Shown in pieces: positions 57,137 to 64,000 of a DNA stretch of 64,000 bases. Every line of letters starts with the position of its first letter. The first letter of the stretch is position 1. Origin of the DNA: Henckelia pumila. Taxonomy: Eukaryota; Streptophyta; Magnoliopsida; Lamiales; Gesneriaceae. The notes under the pieces were generated by a model, which was not told where the DNA came from, did no database searches, and was given only the letters and a program-made list of their open reading frames with translations. The stretch covers positions 158,589,361 through 158,653,360 of the forward strand of contig NC_133122.1 of the NCBI RefSeq assembly GCF_033568475.1. Direction: 5' to 3'. The translations under genes were made by a program, and so were the position numbers.

Positions 57137-58489
57137 CTCCTATAATCTTCAAACCTGGTGCTCACCCAACAAGGTTGAGTGGTAGATAAGGGTGAGCCAA
57201 TGAAGTGGCTCATTCCTTGGCAAAATTTGCTATTTCTTCTCCTGCACCTTTTGTTTGGTGCCTGAGAATCTTTCGTTGCTATTGGACGACTTGTAATTAG
57301 TGACAATTCTATTCATCCATAAAGATTACAATATCTTATATATATAAAAAATATCCGAGGTCCATGATTTAGGAATAGGCTCATGCTGGGCTTAAACCAT
57401 ATGATGAGCCCATTCATAGGTATCACCAGTCTACCTCTTCCAACCCGAGCTAAATCACAGGTTTAAAGCTCGATTACTTGAGTTCTGTAGTCGAGATCTT
57501 GATTTTAAACATCTTGAATTGTGGACGAGCTATATATTTTTCCAGCTTTTCTCGCAAATAATTATAATTTATGACATAATATTGCATTAAGTAGTACCTT
57601 CTAGGATTTTTCATGCATCCCTATGCACATCTTCGACCTTTGACTCATTAATTTTTTGGACGACCGGATTTGACTTGAGCTCGTTTTAAATATTAGTTAT
57701 CTCTTCCCTCATTTATTCTCTTCTCCTTTATTCCTTGGCTTGCTCTCCCATTTGCACAACCTCGCCCACTCCACACTCTTGCTCTTCTATAACTTGGTCT
57801 CGTCATCCCCCCATTTTGCTCCAAATGCTCACGTCGTCTGTCCAAACTCCTCACCCACTCTCTCAATTTACACTCTTCTTCGCCTAGACCAACTCCTACC
57901 CTCGTCCACCTTTTCCTCGTCTGCTTCCCCCTTTTGCCACATCCACAATTTCCAATCTCCTGCTCAATAGATTGTCTATACTACTAGCCTCTTACCAGTC
58001 TTGCCCAAATACTAGTCTGTACGGTATGATAACAGAGATGTCCTCTCCTAGTATGGTATGGGGAGTGATCATAGGTGCCAAAGGTTACACAGACAAGATG
58101 CGAATCTTGGTATGTACGACGCTTATGATTGTTATTTCCCTTTTGTGTACTCAAAACATGTATGAGACCATTATTATTATCCTTAAGATGTGATGAATGC
58201 TTCTTATCTCATATTTGTTAATTGCTAGTTTCTACCCACCATTCTCGCTTACATGTCAAAAATTATAGCCACAAAGGACTATTCATGGCCTCAAAGCACG
58301 ACACAATATTAATGTCATGAACTTTGCATCCCCTTCCCATTGTTGAAGGCAATCTCAAATTTGTTTGCCTTTCCTCTTGTTCTAAAATAGCTTAGTAAGA
58401 AACAAATCTGGTCATGATTAGCTCATAGACTAAACGTCGCCTTAGTAAATAATTAAAAAAAACCCTCATGTTCACTTCATTCTCTTAAA
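57137..58489. other. Unassigned sequence, no gene supported
   Basis: A CT-rich stretch (57700-57970) is open on the + strand by composition only. No domain, splice pattern or repeat family recognised on either strand. Confidence 0.5.
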
Positions 58490-58770
58490 TCCTCTGCTAA
58501 GGTAAGCTTTAGCATGCAAGATAAAAATTTCAAACTCGGCCTCATGACTCCTCTACCAAGTTTAGCCTTAAAATGAACATTTTGACTTTTCTTCTCACCT
58601 CTGCTTCTATACTAGGTCTAGCCTTAGTAGGAAAAGTTTAATTTTTCAACTTCTTACCTCTGCTCCTCTACTGGCATATCTTTAGTGGAAAAATTCAATT
58701 TTCAAACTTTCCCCCTCTATTCCTCTGCTAGGCCTAGCCTTATTAGATAAAATTCAATTTTCAAACTTCT
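58490..58770. repeat. Degenerate minisatellite, about 60-bp unit
   Basis: Four to five copies built on CCTCTGCTCCTCTACTAGG, CCTAGCCTTAGTAGG and AAATTCAATTTTCAAACTTC. Confidence 0.65.
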
Positions 58771-59532
58771 TGATATGAATCTGGTTGATTAATGAAAAGA
58801 AAACACAAAAATAAGCCAATTGGTGTCCTCAGATCAATTAAACAAAAGACTCAATTAAGTTTTCCATCTTTTTGAAACAAGTAAAATTACACAAAAATAA
58901 CGAAAGATAGATTTTTGAATTTACACCTTTAATCGATAAACGATTAACAACAAAAATTACGAAACAATCAAAATTCAAGGAGACCTTCAGATAACTTGTA
59001 AATGAAAATATTCAGTGAGGAACAATTGACAAACGCCACAAAATTGAAAATTTTGATAAGTTTGATTTGAACAAAGCCAAGGCTTCAATAAATTTTTGAG
59101 AGAATTTTATACTAATAAAAATTAATAATGAATAATTCTTAATTCTATTCAATAATGAATGTATCTGTTGTATTTATAATACAACCACAAAATAATTAAA
59201 TATAACACAAAATAATGCAAAAGATATCACTAGAAAGTTTTCTAGTAGAATTAAAACACTCAAAACAGGTAAAATATATCTCAAAAATAAAAGAAATCTA
59301 GAAACACACACAAACATGTTTCACTGTGTGTTTTCAGAATACAAGACGCGCTCCTGCGGTTAGAACTAGTGCTTGAGCGAGAAAGGTTCTGTCCAGATTT
59401 TTTTTCAACTAACACAGGGCGCCGCTCGAGCGAGAAAGTTTCTGTCCTGCACTTCGAAAATTTTATTTCTCGAGGTCTTTTTGCACTCCAAGAACAATAA
59501 AACATCCTCCAAAGTGATCTCCAGTTATTCCA
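58771..59532 (-). repeat. Probable 3' LTR of the gypsy fragment
   Basis: On the - strand starts TGGAATAACTGG after a purine tract (TCAAGGGGGCGT) and ends GATTCATATCA. TATA-like TATAAATAC near 59165. GC couplets (CTCGCTCGAGCGGCGCCC and a GAGCGCGTC half) at 59344-59440 lie upstream of it. Left boundary inferred without a sister LTR. Confidence 0.5.
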
Positions 59533-59911
59533 ACGCCCCCTTGATAATTTAGCATCATATTTTGAAGAGCTTCCTTGAACTGTTTAGCTTGATGCCTTGT
59601 AATCGACCCTTCTGGTAGTTCCAATGGATCTCGAACATTCTCTGCAACACAATCCACATGCGAGTTGTCCACGATCGCATCATCCTACCCTTCTTGAAAA
59701 GGATTTGTCCTCAAATCTCACCCATCACCTACATCAAATAAAGAAAGATCAGCAACATTAAAAGTAGTACTCACATTATACTCACCTGACATATCTATTT
59801 TGTAGGAATTATCGTTTATTGGCTCAAGGAATTGAAATGGACCATCCCCTCTAGGCAACAACTTTGAACGTCTTTTCTTCGAAAAATGCTCCTTCCGCAA
59901 ATGCAACCATA
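59463..59911 (-). pseudogene. Gypsy integrase C-terminal end, broken
   Basis: The visible part is the last piece of pol: LRKEHFSKKRRSKLLPRGDG then PFQFLEPINDNSYKI and YNVSTTFNVADLSLF (59906-59730), followed by a DLRTNPFQEG linker and DPLELPEGSITRHQAKQF (59640-59580). These are the usual last segments of plant Ty3/gypsy integrases. Two stops (near 59718 and 59690) interrupt it, and the rest of pol is displaced by the copia at 59919. Lineage not decided. Confidence 0.85.
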
Positions 59912-60506
59912 CCCAATCTTTTAGAACCTAATGTTGGGGGTGGTGGTGGTAGTGGGAGATTTACATTATATTGGTCTCTTTAGCAATTTATAGTGATTTT
60001 GCAAATATGCAGGCGGAAGACTTAGAGAAATCAAAATAATCAAAGCAATAATAAGTAAATAAATGCGATAAGTAAATAAAGCGGTAAATAAGATAGGATA
60101 TGTTTATGGAAGTTCGACGATAAATCGTCTATGTCTCCCCTTCTTGGTTAAGGTCGATTAACCAAGGATCCACTAGCACTTCAAAGTCTTGGCCTTGATG
60201 GCTCCATGTAAGCCGTACAACAACACTATCACCTCATCTCTTGAACATGATGGATCCAAGGATAGCCGATACAACTCACACACTTGGCCTTAAGGGCTCC
60301 AAAAATAGCCTCACAACTCGAAACAACTCGGGCTTCACACTCGAGTAAACACAACAACAATTTTCAAGAACTTATACAACTCGATACAAATATATATTGA
60401 GGGACTTGAAATAGGCTACAAAATGCTTGAAGGATTGCTTGAAAGATGCTTGAGATAATGAGAGACTCAAGGTGAGTTGGGATACTTCAAATGGTCTCGG
60501 AATGCC

Positions 60507-60518
60507 TCTATTTATAGT
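60507..60518 (-). promoter_or_regulatory. TATA box of copia LTR
   Basis: On the + strand CTATTTATAGTG (CACTATAAATAG in the sense direction), just downstream of the palindrome cluster. Confidence 0.5.
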
Positions 60519-60532
60519 GCAAATTCGAGTGA

Positions 60533-60900
60533 GATCGGACCGTCCGATCTGGCTTCGGATCGTCTGAACTCAACTGATTCAAATTCAAAAATATGCGGCT
60601 CAGGAACTGTATTAACCGTCCAAACTGGACTTCGGATCGTCCGATCGGCTGCATTATATTCACTGTCTGTCAAAATTCTTCCAATAAAATATTTCCCGAC
60701 TGTAAAGAGATCAGACTGTCCGATCGTGTCTTCCGAACTTGACTCCAAATAAATTAAATGTTGGAAATACTTCGGACCATCCGAACACACTTCGGATCTT
60801 CCGAAGTCCTTGACTTCATAGCCTCTGAACCATCCTACGAAAAATATAAATTTTTTGGAAATTCTTCTGATGGTCCGAACCAACTTTGGACCGTCCGAAC
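60533..60900 (-). repeat. Cluster of GGACCGTCC palindromes in LTR U3
   Basis: Couplets at 60533-60569, 60616-60648, 60708-60737, 60769-60805 and 60869-60900. The best is GATCGGACCGTCCGATC, palindromic apart from its centre. Confidence 0.8.
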
Positions 60901-61131
60901 CCTTGTAATTCCGAACACTTTTAATTTTTTCTTCAATATTTGGCTATCGGTTCTTGCTTCCAATATTTTTCTTAGTTAAGAAATTTTAATATATCCAAAT
61001 TTCTCACTTTAAAAGATTAGTAACAATTAACCTAGTTTTATAATCATCAAAACATATTATTTGAGACTTTGTTAAAGCATTAAAAATATTAATCTCGCAA
61101 CACGAGATTTGTATGCCTTTAAGACGTAACA

Positions 61132-61476
61132 ATCTCCCCCTTTTTGATGATCACAAAACTTGGTTAAATAAGAGAAATTAAAATATGCATAATCATAAAC
61201 AATTGAATTAAATAACAATTAAACATTTAATAAATATTACTTAAACATTTAGATCACTCAAACATTTAAATATCATCTTAAATAAATGTTTAGGTAACTC
61301 CCCATCAAATTAACAACTTATTTTATTATTTAACCATATTAATTCTCTCCCTTTTTGCAATAATCAAAAAGAGTAATAAAATATATGAGAGAAATAAAAC
61401 ACAGAATAATTTCATTACTTTAAAGAAACTACATTACAAATTTAAAAGATTACAACTTAAAATTCAAAAATAAAAT
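61132..61476 (-). other. Copia PPT and 3' noncoding tail
   Basis: PPT AAAAAGGGGGAGAT at 61132-61145 on the - strand, with weaker purine tracts near 61291 and 61344. No gene. Confidence 0.7.
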
Positions 61477-62750
61477 CTAAAGATCAACTTCGTCACGCGG
61501 CGGAGGATGAGCCATGAAGTGGTCAAATCGAGTCTCCAACCTAGCAACTCTAGCAGTCAGAGCATCGATAGACGCTGTGGAAGTGGCGAAATGGTTGGCT
61601 AAGCTCCCTTCAATGCGACCAACATTCGTCTCTAGACGATGAAGAGTCTCTAAAAGTCGATCGAAAGAAAATTGGTTTAGTGGGGCTTGGAGGGACCTCA
61701 GGAGTTTTAAAAGGAAGATCGCCAATGTTACCCGCAAAGGACTGAAAATCAGAAAAAGAAGGAACTTCTTCATTAGGCGGTCCGTTGAGAAATCCCCTCG
61801 ACTGAATAGAAGGAGGAAGATCTGAATAAGCAACAAACGGATGTTCTTCATGATGATATTTAGAAAAAACACGAGTTGGGTCATCAACCAATGATAAAGG
61901 ACAGGGTTCCAAGATATATCCATCTTGGTGATAGTGGCATGGTTGAAAGTATGAGTTTCAAGAATGGATAAAGAATCCATGCAATCAAAAGAAATATCAA
62001 AATGAGTTAATATAAGGTTAATGAAACGAGCAAAAGGAAGAGTTATCCGCTTTGAGGATTTAGCGATGCTATGCATAACTTGCATAACAAAGAGAGGGAG
62101 GTTGAAAGGACGGGAGGAGATAATATGAAAATTAAGAACATATAAATCAAGATATTTGCAAGTGGAGGTGTCTCCACTGCGAGGAACGATAGAAGTGGTG
62201 ATAAGTTTTTGAACTATTTGAAAATTGGGACAGAGTTGTTTAAGAAGAAGACGATCGTCTGCGGTAGTGGCCGGACGACCGAGAATAGTAGATAAGACCT
62301 CGTCACGATAAAAAATGGATCGTCTTGAGGCCATCGCTGAGAGAAGAAAAGGCTTGGTCCATCCCTAGGGAGGTTGAACCACTCAGCGAGATTGGCAGAA
62401 GAAAAGCGAATGTGCCGACCCTGAACAACTGTGAAAATGTGGAGATCACTTCCAAGTTTGAGTTCAAGGTTGGCGTAGAACTCGAAAATAAGAGAAGGGA
62501 AAATAAGATTGGGAATAGAAGGTAGGGAAAAGGATTCCCAATGTTGAGCGGTGATAAACGTCAGCAGTAGGAGATGAGATGTGGCAAGGTAGGCAGTATC
62601 GAGAGTACAGACATGTAAAATAGGACATGCGGGGTAATCAACGGGAATAGGCCGAGAGACGGCTGGTTGGGTAGGATTGTGGGGCTGAGATTCGAGCCGT
62701 GGTCGAATGTTGCTACTCGACCCACCAACTTCTAAATTGCAACGAGGCAT
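61477..62750 (-). pseudogene. Copia env-position ORF, frameshifted
   Basis: ATG at 62750 (MPRCNLEVGGSSSNIRPRLE). The first frame has FPSLIFEFYANLELKLGSD, HIFTVVQGRHIRFSSANLAEW and FNLP (62500-62370), the pattern of the putative plant transposon protein domain also seen in the Athila and SIRE-like ORFs. The reading moves to a second frame near 62330-62215. Its last part, ending at 61477, is heptad-like (LETLHRLETNVGRIEGSLA, IDALTARVARLETRF) and suggests a C-terminal coiled coil. Another frame change near 61680-61900 is likely, since a third frame is more hydrophilic there. No signal peptide or reliable membrane anchor. Function unknown. Confidence 0.72.
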
Positions 62751-62809
62751 ATTTAGTAGAGAATTTTCAAGTAAAATAAAGGAATAATTGTGATTTTGGA
62801 GTGAATAGA

Positions 62810-63175
62810 ATCGGAGGGTCCGAGCTCTTTATATAGGCGAGGGATCAAACGGTCCGATCCCATTAACCGAAGGATAAGATTTACCTAATCTGGTAAGATT
62901 TTGACGTAGGTCGAACGGTCCGAAGACGTTTGGATCGTCCGAACGATTAAGATACCCTAGGAAATAAATGAAGTTGGACTGAATCGGATAAAATTTACGA
63001 GATTGGTTGGGCGGTGAAAAAAATTAAAATTTTAATATTTACCGCACTGTGATCGGACGGTCCGAAGTCAGTTTGGACAATTCGATCTGAAGTATTTGGA
63101 GGTAATTTTGAAAAATTGAACTGATTTGGTGGCTAACGGTTCGGATGGTCCAAACTCTGTTCGGAGGCTCCAAAC
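62810..63175 (-). repeat. Internal cluster of GGACCGTCC palindromes upstream of the ORF
   Basis: Copies at 62810-62823, 62843-62859, 62911-62944, 63051-63092 and 63139-63175, of the same motif as the LTR cluster at 60533-60900. Confidence 0.8.
62826..62837 (-). promoter_or_regulatory. Internal TATA box before the env-position ORF
   Basis: In the sense direction CCTATATAAAGA, about 77-87 bases upstream of the ATG at 62750, within the palindrome cluster. A separate promoter for the ORF is inferred. Confidence 0.5.
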
Positions 63176-63377
63176 TGCCCGAGAGCAGAGTTTTTGAAGA
63201 TTGACCCTTAGTTTTTATTAATTGCAATTAAGTCCTTAAACAGTTACTCACATAAAATGCGAGCTTATAAATTTGAATAAATACAATTAATTTGTATAAT
63301 CCAAAATTAAATTGCTCAAATTTAATATTAAGCTATTTCTTCATTTGACATTAATTTTAATTTATGTCTACATGCGA

Positions 63378-64000
63378 TTACAATTCAATCATACCAAGTT
63401 CACCACGCAAACAAATAAAAGTATTTTCATCTAGTGGTTTGGTAAAAATATCAGAAAGCTGATTTTTGGTGTCAACATATTGAAGTTCAACTTCATTTCG
63501 TTCGATGTGATCATGAATAAAATAATGTCGAATACCAATATGTTTGGTACGAGAATATTGAATAGGTTTTTTTGTTAAGACATATGACGCTAGTGTTATC
63601 ACAAAAAATAGGAATTTTAGAAAAAGATACACCATAATCAAGCAATTGATGCTTCATCCAAAGAATTTGCTCACAACAACTATCAGCAGCCATATATTCG
63701 GCTTCGATCGTTGATAACGCAACACAATTTTGTTTCTTTGAAAACCAAGACACCAAACAATTTCCTAAAAAGAAACAAGTTCCACTAGTGCTCTTTTTAT
63801 CCACCTTACATCCACCAAAGACGGCATCACAGTAAGCTTTTAAATCAAAAAAAGAATTTTTGGAATACCATAAGCTGAGATTTGGAGTATTTGAAAGATA
63901 TTTAAAAATGCATTTAAGGCGAATAAATGTGATTCTTTTGGACATGATTGAAATCGTGCACACAAGCAAACACTAAACATAATGTCAGGTCTACTGCAAG
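63378..64000 (-). pseudogene. Copia RNase H, frameshifted (continues beyond window)
   Basis: The end of copia pol. The first frame (to 63511) has SNTPNLSLWYSKNSFFDLKA, KSTSGTCFFLGN, LSTIEAEYMAADSCCEQILW and IFCDNTSVICLN. A one-base shift near 63570 moves the reading to the frame ending at 63378, with KPIQYSRTKHIGIRHYFIHD and QLSDIFTKPLDE. Matches the RNase H of the copia at 36088-36800 closely. Confidence 0.9.

Larger units (their letters stand above)
58771..59918 (-). mobile_element. 3' end of a Ty3/gypsy element
   Basis: Integrase C-terminus followed by an LTR on the - strand, cut at 59918 by a copia. Both the upstream coding part and the 5' LTR lie beyond the window. Confidence 0.8.
59919..61131 (-). 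repeat. Copia 3' LTR, 1213 bp
   Basis: On the - strand starts TGTTACGTC; the end TAGGTTCTAAAA has lost the canonical CA by one change. Palindrome cluster at 60533-60900 upstream of the TATA at 60508. Confidence 0.88.
59919..64000 (-). mobile_element. SIRE-like Ty1/copia element with env-position ORF (right end cut by window)
   Basis: On the - strand: RNase H end, an internal palindrome/TATA module, env-position ORF, purine-rich tail, PPT and 3' LTR (61131-59919). LTR ends, RNase H and tail are closely related to the copia at 30546-42338, but this copy carries about 1.9 kb extra with the env-position ORF. Inserted in a gypsy integrase; the bases next to the LTR are CAATC. Confidence 0.92.

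Noticed and set aside
57740..57970. Open frame in a CT-rich stretch
   Set aside because: Openness follows from composition; no motif, no splice or promoter context.

Overview
This is a gene-poor, repeat-dense stretch of a plant nuclear chromosome. Nearly everything in it is transposable element, and most elements are nested inside one another. The element types (Athila-like and Tekay-like Ty3/gypsy, SIRE-like Ty1/copia, a plant L1-type LINE with a C-terminal RNase H, a RICESLEEPER-type hAT) are those of flowering plants. A short inverted-ended repeat near 48.55 kb resembles one I associate with Lamiales, but that is only a hint. I see no rRNA, tRNA, CRISPR or prokaryotic gene, and at most one short exon of a possible host gene (16.8-17.1 kb). 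All coding copies carry nonsense codons or frameshifts. All comparisons were made by eye; no alignment or search was run.

Layout. 1-10938: an Athila-like element on the + strand (end of the 5' LTR, PBS for tRNA-Asp, gag-protease, pol, an env-position ORF, PPT, 1.44-kb 3' LTR). It interrupts a SIRE-like copia, whose RT-RNase H, env-position ORF and 3' LTR follow at 10939-16723. 16724-19301: a possible exon remnant, then an AT-rich array of about 135-bp degenerate tandem repeats. 19302-29730: a LINE on the - strand with a 15-bp target duplication, itself interrupted by a non-autonomous Athila-derived LTR element (20456-24932, here LARD1). 29847-48550: an internally deleted Tekay-like gypsy on the - strand (TSD GACAC). 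It contains a SIRE-like copia (30546-42338, TSD GTGCA) that in turn contains a hAT transposon (30846-34438, 8-bp TSD). 50010-57131: a second Athila-derived non-autonomous element (LARD2, TSD AAAAT) holding a 1.85-kb solo LTR (53752-55596, TSD ATCAT). 58771-59918: the 3' end of a gypsy element on the - strand, cut by a second SIRE-like copia that runs off the window (59919-64000).

How the parts relate. For two of the nested insertions the sister LTR of the host element preserves the empty target site, so the order Tekay, then copia, then hAT is read directly. The two LARDs share with the Athila element a PBS (LARD2), a hairpin block after the coding region and a G-rich internal tract, and they encode a short Gag-like protein ending in a conserved tail. 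This suggests they were mobilised by Athila proteins.

The most interesting pattern is regulatory. Several LTR families carry their own GC-rich palindromic couplets just upstream of a TATA-like box in the LTR. In the copia at the right edge, and less clearly in the SIRE-like copia and the Athila, a similar palindrome (plus TATA) module also lies immediately upstream of the env-position ORF, as if that ORF had acquired a copy of the LTR promoter.
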